Source: Streptomyces sp. I6
GTDB taxonomy: Bacteria > Actinomycetota > Actinomycetes > Streptomycetales > Streptomycetaceae
Length of the DNA: 64,000 bases
NCBI GenBank assembly: GCA_003725745.1
Contig: RHDP01000001.1
Coordinates: 4,472,501-4,536,500, forward strand
Direction of reading: 5' to 3'
Positions 25,151 to 33,507 of the stretch are shown here, piece after piece (position 1 is the first letter of the stretch; each line of letters begins with the position of its first letter). Below the pieces are notes generated by a model. That model saw nothing but the letters and a program-made list of their open reading frames with translations. It was not told the origin of the DNA and ran no database searches. The position numbers and the translations under genes were made by a program.

Positions 25151-25674
25151 CCGGCGGGCGGTCCTCGCCCCGGCCCCGGAGTGGTCGGGCCGGGCTGACG
25201 CGGGGCCGCCGAAACGGATCCGGGCATGCCGTACGGGGCCGCCGATCGGGGCCGGGCCGGCCGCGGGCGGCGCCGTACGGGGCCGGTGCGCCTGCCCTCG
25301 GGTCCCGTGTGCGCGGCGAGGGCGACCCCTCGAACAACATGCGCGGGTGGACCCCTCGGGCCCTGTCTGCGCGGCGAGGGCGACGCGGGGTGCCGAGGTC
25401 GACGCCAGCCCGTGCGGGTACCCCGGACTGTCGGGGCAGGCGCGCGCGGGCCGACCCGCAGCGGTCGGCTGCCGTCCACGACCGCGTCCGTCGGAGCAGA
25501 CGCGCGGGCTACTCCGGCCGGTAGGGCGCGCACGGCCCGCGCGGGTGTCCTCGCGGCCGGCGAGCCCCGCACGTCCAGTGACGGTTTTCACGTGACGAGC
25601 CGGCCGGGGCGGTGCTCGGGCCCCCGTTACGATGGAGCGTCACCCCGTCCGCCCCGAGCCCTGGAGCACGCGTC
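25151..25674. other. Gene-free 524-bp region with an internal direct repeat
   Basis: No coding frame is convincing. A 32-bp sequence at 25295-25326 is repeated at 25353-25384 with 3 mismatches (core GCGCGGCGAGGGCGAC). TACGAT at 25628-25633 is a candidate -10 for the PHP gene, about 40 bases before its start. Confidence 0.5.
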
Positions 25675-26547
25675 GTGCGCATCGACCTGCACACCCACTC
25701 CACGGCCTCCGACGGCACGGACACCCCGGCGGAACTCGTCCGCAACGCGGCAGCCGCCGGACTCGACATCGTGGCGCTCACCGACCACGACACCGTGGGC
25801 GGCCACGCCGAGGCCATCGCCGCACTGCCCGAGGGACTGACCCTCGTCACCGGCGCGGAGCTCTCCTGCCGCACCGGCGGTGTGGGCCTCCACATGCTGG
25901 CGTACCTCTTCGACCCCGAGGAGCCCGAGCTGGCGCGCGAGCGTGAGCTGGTGCGCGACGACCGGGTGCCGCGTGCCAGGGCCATGGTCGGCAAGCTCCA
26001 GGAGCTGGGTGTGCCGGTGACCTGGGAGCAGGTCTCCCGGACAGCCGGCGGCGGTTCGGTGGGCAGGCCGCACGTCGCCGCCGCGATGGTCGAACTCGGC
26101 GTCGTCCCCGACGTGTCCGCGGCCTTCACTCCCGACTGGCTCGCGGACGGCGGCCGGGCCTACGTCGGGAAGCACGAGCTCGACCCGTTCGAGGCCGTCC
26201 GCCTGGTGAAGGCGGCCGGCGGGGTCACGGTCTTCGCCCACCCGCTCGCCGTGCGGCGCGGCGAGGTCGTCTCGGAGGACGTCATCGCCCGGCTGGCCGC
26301 CGCGGGCCTGGACGGCATCGAGGTGGACCACATGGACCACGACGAGCCGGCCCGGGCCCGGCTGCGCGGACTCGCCGCGGAACTCGGCCTGCTCGCCACC
26401 GGCTCCAGCGATTACCACGGCAGCCACAAGACCTGCAAGCTCGGTGACTTCACCACCGACCCCGAGGTCTACGGCGAGATCACCCGCCGTGCCACCGGCG
26501 CGTTCCCGGTCCCGGGCACGGGCGGAACGCCCAGCCGCCGGGTCTGA
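25675..26547 (+). CDS. PHP-domain metal-dependent phosphoesterase
   Basis: A 290-residue PHP protein (polymerase-and-histidinol-phosphatase fold). The N-terminal metal motif is RIDLHTHSTASDG, followed by ALTDHDTVGG, GAELSCR, FAHPLAV and a C-terminal GSSDYHGSHK. These supply the His/Asp/Glu ligands of a trinuclear metal centre. Stand-alone proteins of this type (YciV/RnmV- or AMP-phosphatase-like) hydrolyse 3',5'-bisnucleotides, AMP or RNA 5' ends; the substrate here is not known. GTG 25675 has GGAG 8-9 bases upstream. marC follows 165 bp downstream. Confidence 0.88.
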   Translation: MRIDLHTHSTASDGTDTPAELVRNAAAAGLDIVALTDHDTVGGHAEAIAALPEGLTLVTGAELSCRTGGVGLHMLAYLFDPEEPELARERELVRDDRVPRARAMVGKLQELGVPVTWEQVSRTAGGGSVGRPHVAAAMVELGVVPDVSAAFTPDWLADGGRAYVGKHELDPFEAVRLVKAAGGVTVFAHPLAVRRGEVVSEDVIARLAAAGLDGIEVDHMDHDEPARARLRGLAAELGLLATGSSDYHGSHKTCKLGDFTTDPEVYGEITRRATGAFPVPGTGGTPSRRV

Positions 26548-26712
26548 CCGCCCTCCCCGTCCGGGGCCCCGGCCCCGTAACGCCCGTGTGTGTGCCGCCC
26601 GGCCGCCGCGGCTCGTGCGCCCGCGTGCAGACGGACCTCGCGGCGCCGCTCCCCCCTCGTCCGTCCCCGGTTCTCCGGCACCCCTGTCTGTCCCACACCG
26701 CAAGGCCTCACC

Positions 26713-27321
26713 GTGTTCGACTCCGCCGTCTTCGGCTCCCTGTTCCTCACCCTGTTCGTGATCATGGATCCCCCCGGAATCACCCCGATCTTCCTGGCCC
26801 TCACGTCCGGCCGGCCCGCCAAGGTCCAGCGCCGGATGGCGTGGCAGGCGGTCGCCGTGGCCTTCGGCGTGATCACCGTCTTCGGGATCCTCGGCCAGCA
26901 GATCCTCGACTACCTCCATGTCTCGGTGCCCGCACTGATGATCGCGGGCGGGCTGCTCCTGCTGCTCATCGCCCTCGATCTGCTCACCGGGAAGACCGAT
27001 GAACCCAAGCAGACCAAGGACGTCAATGTGGCGCTCGTACCGCTGGGCATGCCGCTGCTCGCGGGGCCCGGCGCGATCGTCTCGGTCATCCTCGCGGTGC
27101 AGAACGCCGGCGGCGCCGCGGCCGAGCAGATCTCGGTCTGGGCCGCGATCGTCGCGATGCACGCCGTCCTCTGGCTGACCATGCGCCACTCGCTGCTGAT
27201 CATCCGCTTGATCAAGGACGGCGGTGTGGTGCTGGTCACCAGGCTGGCGGGCATGATGCTCTCGGCGATCGCCGTGCAGCAGATCATCAACGGGATCACC
27301 CAGGTGATCCAGGGCACCTGA
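26713..27321 (+). CDS. MarC family integral membrane protein
   Basis: A 202-residue protein with six membrane segments, starting SAVFGSLFLTLFVIMDPPG. The NAAT/MarC signature is present: VIMDPPGITPIFLAL near the N-terminus, and PLGMPLLAGPGAIVSVILA in the second half, an inverted-repeat partner. The family was once linked to multiple antibiotic resistance in E. coli, but that has been withdrawn, and no transport substrate is established. GTG 26713 is the likely start. A double terminator follows at once. Confidence 0.88.
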   Translation: MFDSAVFGSLFLTLFVIMDPPGITPIFLALTSGRPAKVQRRMAWQAVAVAFGVITVFGILGQQILDYLHVSVPALMIAGGLLLLLIALDLLTGKTDEPKQTKDVNVALVPLGMPLLAGPGAIVSVILAVQNAGGAAAEQISVWAAIVAMHAVLWLTMRHSLLIIRLIKDGGVVLVTRLAGMMLSAIAVQQIINGITQVIQGT

Positions 27322-27324
27322 CGG

Positions 27325-27394
27325 CGTGGCGAACGGGGATCCTCCCCGTTCGCCACGGCGCCCCCGGACGGAGGAATCTCCGTCCGGGGGCGCC
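27325..27394. terminator. Tandem double terminator after marC
   Basis: Two adjacent perfect hairpins: a 15-bp stem (27325-27339 with 27343-27357, loop 3) and a 16-bp stem (27357-27372 with 27379-27394, loop 6). They lie between convergent marC and the 50-residue gene. Confidence 0.85.
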
Positions 27395-27415
27395 GTGCCG
27401 CCGTGCCGGGAGGCG

Positions 27416-27568
27416 TTACGAAGCCGGGGCCCCGGTTGGCCGGATGTAGATGCGCTGGCCGATCGCGGCGGCCTGCTGCACCATCCGGCCCACGGAGGCG
27501 GCGTCCACGACGGTGCTGTCCACCGCGGTGCCGTCGACGTCGTCGAGTCGCATGATCTCGAAGCGCAT
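27416..27568 (-). CDS. Small conserved hypothetical protein (50 aa)
   Basis: A 50-residue protein: MRFEIMRLDDVDGTAVDSTV, then VVDAASVGRMVQQAAAIGQR, then IYIRPTGAPAS. ATG 27568 is preceded by AGGGGAG at 6-7 bases, and the gene ends before the tandem terminators, which supports expression. Codon third positions are G/C-biased. I recall very similar small proteins in this place in other Streptomyces. Soluble, with no known domain; function unknown. Confidence 0.8.
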   Translation of the reverse strand: MRFEIMRLDDVDGTAVDSTVVDAASVGRMVQQAAAIGQRIYIRPTGAPAS

Positions 27569-27704
27569 AGAGAACTCCCCTCTGGCCGTCTGTGTATGTC
27601 CCTCTCAACGGGATGCTGCCTGCAAACATTCCCTACGCTAAGGAAATTTTTTGGATGGCTAACTACTGGCAGGTCGTCCCCGGCCCGCTCACAATGGGGT
27701 CGTC

Positions 27705-28601
27705 ATGAACGACTCTGAGCTTTCCGAGATGAGCGCCCGCCTGGAGCGCACCAACGAGCTGCTCCAGCGCATGATCGCCGAGGTCGCCAAGACCCCGTCC
27801 ACGCATGCCATCTTCGTCGACGCCGGTTACGCCTATGCTGCGGCCGGGTTGCTTGTGGCGGGTACCGAGGACCGGCGCTCGTTCGACCTCGACGCCGAAG
27901 GGCTCATCGAGGCGTTCATCGACAAGGCCCGCACGATCTTCGCGGACAGCAGGCTGCTCCGCGTCTACTGGTACGACGGCGCACGGCGCCGCATCCACAC
28001 GGCCGAGCAGCAGGCCATAGCCGAACTGCCCGACGTCAAGGTCCGGCTCGGCAACCTCAACGCCAACAACCAGCAGAAGGGCGTCGACTCCCTCATACGC
28101 AGCGACCTCGAGTCACTCGCCCGGCACCGGGCGATCAGCGACGCGGCGCTCGTCGGCGGGGACGAGGACCTCGTCTCCGCGGTGGAGGCGGCCCAGGGTT
28201 ACGGCGCCCGGGTCCATCTGTGGGGCATAGAGGCGGCCGAGGGCCGCAACCAGGCCGAACCGCTGCTCTGGGAGGTCGACAGCCAGCGCACCTTCGACCT
28301 CGACTTCTGCCGGCCGTACGTCACGCGCCGGCCCGTCACCACGTACGAGGACGACAGCCCGCCCCCGTCCCGTGACGACGTGCGCTTCGTGGGCGCGCAG
28401 ATAGCCGCCACCTGGCTGGCCGAACGCGGCCGGGAACCGCTGGCGGCACTGCTGCCTGGTCACCCCTACCTGCCCGGCCCCGTCGACCAGGACCTGCTCA
28501 ATGAGGCGGAGAAGCTGCTGAAGCACTCCCTGCGTGGCTACGCCCATCTGCGGCGGGCCCTGCGCGACGGCTTCTGGGAGCACCTGCAAGGCCGGTTCTG
28601 A
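27705..28601 (+). CDS. NYN-domain PIN-like ribonuclease
   Basis: A 298-residue protein. A short N-terminal coiled coil (SELSEMSARLERTNELLQRM) precedes the NYN domain, with acidic active-site residues in AIFVDAGYAYAAAG, RVYWYDGARR, QQKGVDSLIRSDL and AALVGGDEDLVSAVEAA. This is the PIN-like set of four Asp. A C-terminal helical extension (about residues 225-298) resembles a LOTUS/OST-like or winged tail. The family cleaves RNA or acts on RNA-modifying pathways; targets are unknown. It is divergent from the 50-residue gene, and the AT-richer stretch at about 27635-27670 is the likely promoter area. Confidence 0.88.
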   Translation: MNDSELSEMSARLERTNELLQRMIAEVAKTPSTHAIFVDAGYAYAAAGLLVAGTEDRRSFDLDAEGLIEAFIDKARTIFADSRLLRVYWYDGARRRIHTAEQQAIAELPDVKVRLGNLNANNQQKGVDSLIRSDLESLARHRAISDAALVGGDEDLVSAVEAAQGYGARVHLWGIEAAEGRNQAEPLLWEVDSQRTFDLDFCRPYVTRRPVTTYEDDSPPPSRDDVRFVGAQIAATWLAERGREPLAALLPGHPYLPGPVDQDLLNEAEKLLKHSLRGYAHLRRALRDGFWEHLQGRF

Positions 28602-28672
28602 GGCCGCGGGGCGGCCCGGCTCCGGGGACCGGAACCGGGCGGGCCCTGAGGGGGCCCTGAGGGGCAGGACCG

Positions 28673-29524
28673 TCAGTGCCGGGACCAGAAGTCCACCAGC
28701 GCCTCGGCGGTCGGCGCCGGGCGGTCCGTGTTCGGCGAGTGCTCGGCCCCCTCGACCACCGTCCGGAGCGCGCCCAGCCGCGCGGCCATCTCGTCGAGCA
28801 GCGGCACCGGCCAGGTGTCGTCCCGCTCGCCCGACAGCACGTGCACGGGCAACGGCCCCACGGCGGCGAGCTCGTCGACCCGGTCCGGCTCCACGGTCAG
28901 CTGTCTGCCGGTGGCCCGCAGCTGGGCGGGACGGTGACGCAGCCATCGGCGCCGCATCTGCTCGCCGTCGGTGGCCGCCTCCTCCGGCGGGTCGAGGGCG
29001 CGCATGGCCTCCCAGACCTCGCTCATGTCCATCACCGCCAGCGCGTCGTTCAGCAGCTTGACCTTGTGCTGCTGGGCGGAGGAGATGCGTGCCGGGCCGG
29101 ACGACATCAGCGTCAGGGTCCGGAACGGGCGCACGTCGAGGAGCACGGCGGCCCGGGCGATCTGGCCGCCCAGGGAATGCCCGACGAGGTGCACGGGCGC
29201 GTCGCCGATCGCCTCCGCCTGCGCGAGCACGTCCCGCGCCAGTTCGGGCTGCGCGTAGGCGGACTCGTCGTCGGGGCCGTCGGTCTCGTACTGGCCGCGT
29301 CCGTCGACCGCGACGGCCCGGAACCCGGCCGCGGCGATCGGCTCCAGCAGCGCGATGAAGTCCTCCTTGCTGCCCGTGTACCCGGGCAGCAGAAGCGCGG
29401 TGCCCCTGCGGTCGCGGACGTCCCCGTCCGGCTCGGCGTCCAGCACGGCGAACTCCCCGCGGCGGGTGAGCAGCGCGTAGGCGCGGGCGCAGGCGGGCGG
29501 GCGGAAGGTGGGTGGCCGGCTCAT
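28673..29524 (-). CDS. Alpha/beta hydrolase
   Basis: A 283-residue alpha/beta-hydrolase. The oxyanion loop LLLPGYTGSKEDF, the nucleophile elbow GHSLGGQIA (Ser), the acid in SGERDDTWPVP and the His in EGAEHSPN complete the triad. No signal peptide, so cytosolic. Substrate unknown; the lid region is short. ATG 29524 lacks a ribosome site, and TAACCT ends exactly 7 bases before it, again a leaderless arrangement. It is convergent with the NYN gene. Confidence 0.85.
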   Translation of the reverse strand: MSRPPTFRPPACARAYALLTRRGEFAVLDAEPDGDVRDRRGTALLLPGYTGSKEDFIALLEPIAAAGFRAVAVDGRGQYETDGPDDESAYAQPELARDVLAQAEAIGDAPVHLVGHSLGGQIARAAVLLDVRPFRTLTLMSSGPARISSAQQHKVKLLNDALAVMDMSEVWEAMRALDPPEEAATDGEQMRRRWLRHRPAQLRATGRQLTVEPDRVDELAAVGPLPVHVLSGERDDTWPVPLLDEMAARLGALRTVVEGAEHSPNTDRPAPTAEALVDFWSRH

Positions 29525-29531
29525 GCGCACG

Positions 29532-29537
29532 AGGTTA
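29532..29537 (-). promoter_or_regulatory. -10 element for the leaderless alpha/beta hydrolase gene
   Basis: TAACCT on the minus strand, 7 bases before ATG 29524. Confidence 0.4.
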
Positions 29538-29582
29538 CCGGCGCGTCCGGCCGGTGGCCTCCGCCGAGGCCGCCGTCGCACG

Positions 29583-29630
29583 GCCGAAGGGCCCGTCAGG
29601 TCCCGGGCGGAACCTGACGGGCCCTTCGGC
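29583..29630 (-). terminator. Terminator of the DEAD-box helicase gene
   Basis: A perfect 19-bp stem (29583-29601 with 29612-29630) with a 10-base loop, starting 7 bases after the helicase stop codon. Confidence 0.85.
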
Positions 29631-29637
29631 GAACGGC

Positions 29638-31464
29638 TCAGGCCTCCGGCTGGGCGGCCTTGGTGCGGGTGCGGCGGCGGCGTGGTGCGGCCGGTTCCTC
29701 GGTGGTGGTGTCGGTGGCCGGTGCTTCCGCAGCGGGTGTCTCGGTCGCGGTGGTGGCGGCCTTGGTGCGGGTGCGGCGGCGGCGTGGTGCGGCCGGTTCC
29801 TCGGTGGTGGTGTCGGTGGCCGGTGCTTCCGCAGCGGGTGTCTCGGTCGCGGTGGTGGCGGCCTTGGTGCGGGTGCGGCGGCGGCGTGGTGCGGCCGGTT
29901 CCTCGGTGGTGGTGTCGGTGGCCGGTGCTTCCGCGGCCGGTGCCTCGGTCGCCGCGGCGGCCGCCTCGGCGCTCCCGCCCACCCGGGTCCGCCGGCGACG
30001 GCGCGGGGTGCGCGACACCTCCGCCGTCTCCTCCGCGGCGGCCGGGGCCGGGGCGGTCACGGCCGCCTGCGCCTCTACCGAAGCGCCACCGCGGGTGCGG
30101 CGCCGCTGGCGTGGGGTGCGGGCGGGAGACTCGGAGCGGTCGGCCGTCCTCGTGCGCGACCCGCGGCCGCCGGGCTCACCCAGGTCCTCGAGTTCCTCGG
30201 CCGCCAGACCGGCTCGGGTGCGCTCGGCACGCGGCAGGACGCCCTTGGTACCCGCCGGGATGCCCAGTTCGTCGAACAGGTGCGGAGACGTGGAGTACGT
30301 TTCGGCCGGGTCGTTGAAGTTCAGGTCCAGCGCCTTGTTGATCAGCTGCCAGCGCGGGATGTCGTCCCAGTCGACCAGTGTCACCGCGGTACCGGTCGCC
30401 CCCGCGCGGCCGGTACGGCCGATGCGGTGGAGGTACGTCTTCTCGTCCTCCGGGGTCTGGTAGTTGATCACATGCGTGACGCCCTCGACGTCGATGCCGC
30501 GCGCGGCGACGTCGGTGCACACCAGCACGTCGACCTTGCCGTTGCGGAAGGCGCGCAGCGCCTGCTCGCGTGCGCCCTGGCCCAGGTCGCCGTGGACGGC
30601 CCCGGAGGCGAAGCCGCGCCGGGCGAGCTGGTCGGCGATGTCCGCCGCCGTGCGCTTCGTACGGCAGAAGATCATCGCCAGGCCGCGGCCCTCGGCCTGC
30701 AGCATGCGGGCGACCAGCTCGGGCTTGTCCAGGGAGTGTGCCCGGTACACCCGCTGTGTGATGTTCGCGACGGTCGCGCCCTGGTCGTCCGGCGCGGTGG
30801 CGCGGATGTGGGTGGGCTGGGACATGTAGCGGCGCGCGAGACCGATCACCGCCCCCGGCATGGTCGCCGAGAACAGCATGGTCTGGCGCCGCACCGGGAG
30901 CAGCTGGATGATCTTCTCCACGTCCGGGAGGAAGCCCAGGTCGAGCATCTCGTCGGCCTCGTCGAGGACGAGCGCCCTGACGTGCGAGAGGTTCAGCTTC
31001 TTCTGCCCCGCGAGGTCCAGCAGCCGGCCGGGTGTGCCGACGACGACGTCGACGCCCTTCTTCAGGGCCTCGACCTGGGGCTCGTAGGCGCGGCCGCCGT
31101 AGATCGCGGTCACCCGGACGTTGCGCACCTTGCCGGCCGTGAGCAGGTCGTTGGTGACCTGCGTGCACAGCTCGCGGGTGGGAACGACCACGAGCGCCTG
31201 CGGCGTGTCGGTCAGTTCCCCGGGCTCCGCCCGGCCCGCCTCCACGTCCGCGGGCACGGTGACCCGCTCCAGCAGCGGAAGGCCGAAGCCCAGCGTCTTG
31301 CCCGTGCCGGTCTTGGCCTGGCCGATGACGTCGGAGCCGGACAGCGCGACCGGGAGGGTCATCTCCTGGATGGGGAACGGTGTGGTGATGCCGACGGCCT
31401 CCAGGGCCTCGGCGGTCTCGGGGAGGATCCCGAGCTCTCGGAAAGTCTTGGCCTGCGTAGTCAG
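29638..31464 (-). CDS. DEAD-box ATP-dependent RNA helicase with repetitive C-terminal tail
   Basis: A ~608-residue DEAD/RhlE-type helicase. In order: Q-motif (FRELGILPETAEAL...TPFPIQE), Walker A (AKTGTGKT), PTREL, TPGRLLD, VLDEADEMLD, SAT (MLFSATMP), and the second RecA domain with DVAARGIDVEGV and HRIGRTGRAG. The C-terminal ~190 residues are disordered and alternate basic RRRRTRTK with acidic TTTEEP blocks, encoded by 102-bp tandem repeats. It unwinds RNA in decay or ribosome assembly, and the tail probably binds RNA. No ATG or GTG covers the Q-motif; CTG 31464, 7 bases after AGAGG, is the best start, while ATG 31362 would lose the Q-motif. Confidence 0.9.
   Translation of the reverse strand: MTTQAKTFRELGILPETAEALEAVGITTPFPIQEMTLPVALSGSDVIGQAKTGTGKTLGFGLPLLERVTVPADVEAGRAEPGELTDTPQALVVVPTRELCTQVTNDLLTAGKVRNVRVTAIYGGRAYEPQVEALKKGVDVVVGTPGRLLDLAGQKKLNLSHVRALVLDEADEMLDLGFLPDVEKIIQLLPVRRQTMLFSATMPGAVIGLARRYMSQPTHIRATAPDDQGATVANITQRVYRAHSLDKPELVARMLQAEGRGLAMIFCRTKRTAADIADQLARRGFASGAVHGDLGQGAREQALRAFRNGKVDVLVCTDVAARGIDVEGVTHVINYQTPEDEKTYLHRIGRTGRAGATGTAVTLVDWDDIPRWQLINKALDLNFNDPAETYSTSPHLFDELGIPAGTKGVLPRAERTRAGLAAEELEDLGEPGGRGSRTRTADRSESPARTPRQRRRTRGGASVEAQAAVTAPAPAAAEETAEVSRTPRRRRRTRVGGSAEAAAAATEAPAAEAPATDTTTEEPAAPRRRRTRTKAATTATETPAAEAPATDTTTEEPAAPRRRRTRTKAATTATETPAAEAPATDTTTEEPAAPRRRRTRTKAAQPEA
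29656..29961. repeat. 102-bp tandem repeats in the helicase tail
   Basis: Three copies at 29656-29757, 29758-29859 and 29860-29961. The first two are identical; the third matches for about 75 bp and then diverges. Each encodes 34 residues with an RRRRTRTKAA block and a TDTTTEEPAA block. Confidence 0.95.
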
Positions 31465-31820
31465 GGTGTTGCCTCTTCTGTGAGACGCGGCGCGAGGCGA
31501 ACGCTGGGGGTCCTACCGCACCTGGGTACGGGTGCCGGCCGTGGATTGGCCGGAAGGCGCGGGACCACTGCGTCGCTCGAGCGCTCGTGCCGCTGAGGGC
31601 CCCTCATGTGGCGGAATGCGCACAGAGGGCTGTCGGGTCGGAGCCGATCGGGCCACCGACCGGGCATCCTCATTCAGAGGGCCCGCCGAAATGTCCGGCA
31701 GGCTTATTACCACTGTACCCCGGATTCGCGCATCTGTGTTGGCCGAATTCCCGGGAGCCGTGTCGCGGCGGGGCTGACCAGGCCCTTCCGCACGGACGGC
31801 GGCGGGCTATTGTGCGCTTC
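31465..31820. other. Divergent promoter region of the helicase and ferritin-like genes
   Basis: No gene supported. A relatively AT-rich patch (about 31690-31760) contains, on the minus strand, TACAGT and GTAATAAG hexamers that could be -10 elements for the helicase. The plus-strand TATTGT at the right end serves the ferritin-like gene. Confidence 0.4.
31808..31813 (+). promoter_or_regulatory. -10 element for the leaderless ferritin-like gene
   Basis: TATTGT ends 7 bases before ATG 31821; no ribosome site. Confidence 0.4.
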
Positions 31821-32570
31821 ATGGAGACGCCTGACAACGCCACCGCGCCGGCCGACGGCACGGCCGAACAACCGACCGGGATCGCTGCCCAGGACTGGGC
31901 CGCGGCCTCCGCCGACCCCCAGTACCGCGCCGCGGTCGTGGATCTGCTCGGCGCGCTCGCCTACGGCGAGCTGGCGGCCTTCGAGCGGCTCGCCGAGGAC
32001 GCCAAGCTGGCACCGACGCTGGCCGACAAGGCCGAGCTGGCGAAGATGGCCTCCGCCGAGTTCCACCACTTCGAGCGGCTCCGCGACAGGCTGGCCGCGA
32101 TCGAGACCGAGCCCACGAAGGCCATGGAGCCGTTCGCGGCGGCGCTGGACGGGTTCCACCGCCAGACCGCCCCGTCCGACTGGCTGGAGGGACTGGTCAA
32201 GGCGTACGTCGGTGACTCGATCGCCAGCGACTTCTACCGTGAGGTGGCCGTACGGCTGGACTCCGACACCCGCGCCCTGGTGCTCGCGGTGCTCGACGAC
32301 ACCGGTCACGGCAACTTCGCGGTGGAGAAGGTCCGCGCGGCGATCGAGGCCGACCCGCGGGTCGGCGGCAGGCTCGCGCTGTGGGCGCGCCGGCTGATGG
32401 GTGAGGCGCTGTCCCAGGCCCAACGGGTCGTCGCGGAGCGCGACGCGCTGTCCACGATGCTCGTGGGCGGGGTGGCGGACGGGTTCGACCTGGCGGCGGT
32501 CGGCGAGATGTTCACCCGGATCACCAAGGCGCACACGAAGCGGATGGCGGCGCTGGGGCTCGCCTCGTAG
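31821..32570 (+). CDS. Ferritin-like-fold protein (tRNA hydroxylase MiaE-like)
   Basis: A 249-residue, mostly helical protein of the ferritin-like/MiaE-like superfamily annotated in actinobacteria. Candidate di-iron ligands are the Glu of LAYGELAAFERLAEDA, E-x2-H in ASAEFHHFERLRDRL, and later Glu/His in DFYREVA and DDTGHGNFAVEKV. The N-terminal 25 residues are disordered. MiaE hydroxylates ms2i6A in tRNA; whether this protein does so is untested. It faces the DEAD-box helicase gene, as the Rv3210c/Rv3211 pair does. No Shine-Dalgarno; TATTGT lies 7 bases before the ATG. Confidence 0.78.
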   Translation: METPDNATAPADGTAEQPTGIAAQDWAAASADPQYRAAVVDLLGALAYGELAAFERLAEDAKLAPTLADKAELAKMASAEFHHFERLRDRLAAIETEPTKAMEPFAAALDGFHRQTAPSDWLEGLVKAYVGDSIASDFYREVAVRLDSDTRALVLAVLDDTGHGNFAVEKVRAAIEADPRVGGRLALWARRLMGEALSQAQRVVAERDALSTMLVGGVADGFDLAAVGEMFTRITKAHTKRMAALGLAS

Positions 32571-32618
32571 CTTCCGGGAAGGCAGGTGCGCGGCTGCGTC
32601 CGGCAGCGGCGGCGTGGG

Positions 32619-32891
32619 TCAGGCGGCGGCTGATCGGCGCAGCCGCCGCGGCCCCGGCCGGATCAGCAGCGACAGGGCGACGGCGGCGACGAACACGGCG
32701 CCGAGGAGGGTGCCCGGCAGATGGCCGGAGCCCAGCGCAGTGTGCGTCAGGTACGCGCCGAACAGGGCACCGAGGGTGCCCGCCGGGTACACCACCCGCC
32801 GGGCCGGGAGCCGGTCCGCAAGCCGCCGCAGAGCCGCCCAGGAAAGCGCGAGGCCGAGCAGGACGGAGCCGAGAGCCTCCAGGATCACCAC
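32619..32891 (-). CDS. Small integral membrane protein
   Basis: A 90-residue protein with three likely membrane segments (VILEALGSVLLGLALSWAAL, VVYPAGTLGALFGAYLTHTAL and LPGTLLGAVFVAAVALSLLI) and a basic C-terminus (RPGPRRLRRSAAA), so the tail is probably cytoplasmic. Two adjacent GTG codons (32891, 32888) follow GAGGTG; the second has the better spacing. It is convergent with the ferritin-like gene. No family is recognised. Confidence 0.7.
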   Translation of the reverse strand: MVILEALGSVLLGLALSWAALRRLADRLPARRVVYPAGTLGALFGAYLTHTALGSGHLPGTLLGAVFVAAVALSLLIRPGPRRLRRSAAA

Positions 32892-33023
32892 GGATCACCT
32901 CACGGGCGGCGGGCGGCGGATGCGGTCGTAGCCCGTCCTACCCGGACCGGTCGGCGAACAACCCTCCGTTCCACCCGGTCACCGGTGGACACATCGGCCG
33001 CGACGGGTGAGCGGGCGGACACG

Positions 33024-33083
33024 CGGAAGGGCCCCGCGGGCGACGATCGCTGGAACGCAAGCGTCGCCCGCGGGGCCCTTCCG
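33024..33083. terminator. Strong terminator downstream of the DUF3107 gene
   Basis: A perfect 22-bp stem (33024-33045 with 33062-33083) and 16-base loop. It is the longest perfect stem with a loop that I saw in the window. Confidence 0.85.
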
Positions 33084-33150
33084 GCAGTCGGTGCCCGGCA
33101 CCCCTCCCGGCGATGTCCGCCCGGCAGGGAGGACATCGCCGGTCGCGGCA

Positions 33151-33378
33151 CTAGAGCGCGCCGAAGCCCACGCGGCGCGTGGTCGGCTCGCCGAGCTCGA
33201 CGTAGGCGACGCGGTCGGCCGGTACCAGCACCTTGCGTCCCTTGTCGTCGGTCAGGCTGAGCAGCTGCGCCTTGCCGGCCAGAGCGTCGGCGACCGCCTG
33301 CTCGACCTCCTCGGCGCTCTGACCGCTCTCCAGAACGATCTCCCGGGGCGCGTGCTGTACGCCGATCTTGACCTCCAC
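33151..33378 (-). CDS. DUF3107 domain-containing protein
   Basis: A 75-residue protein from GTG 33378, with GGAGGGA 9 bases upstream. It is one DUF3107 domain: VEVKIGVQHAPREIVLES, QSAEEVEQAVADALAGKAQL, LSLTDDKGRKVLVPADRVAYVEL, and a conserved C-terminus RRVGFGAL. The family is specific to actinobacteria (Rv3208A/TB9.4 in M. tuberculosis) and of unknown function. The gene order with a TetR regulator just upstream on the same strand matches the mycobacterial pair. Confidence 0.9.
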   Translation of the reverse strand: MEVKIGVQHAPREIVLESGQSAEEVEQAVADALAGKAQLLSLTDDKGRKVLVPADRVAYVELGEPTTRRVGFGAL

Positions 33379-33507
33379 GGCTATGTCCCTCCGAACGGTC
33401 AGCGATGCGCGGTCAGCCGCGCCGTACGCAGCACACATTAGCCCGGTGAGGCGATGTCACACGGCCCGGCCGTGCACGCCCGCAGCGAACAGCGGAGGGC
33501 CGGGCCG

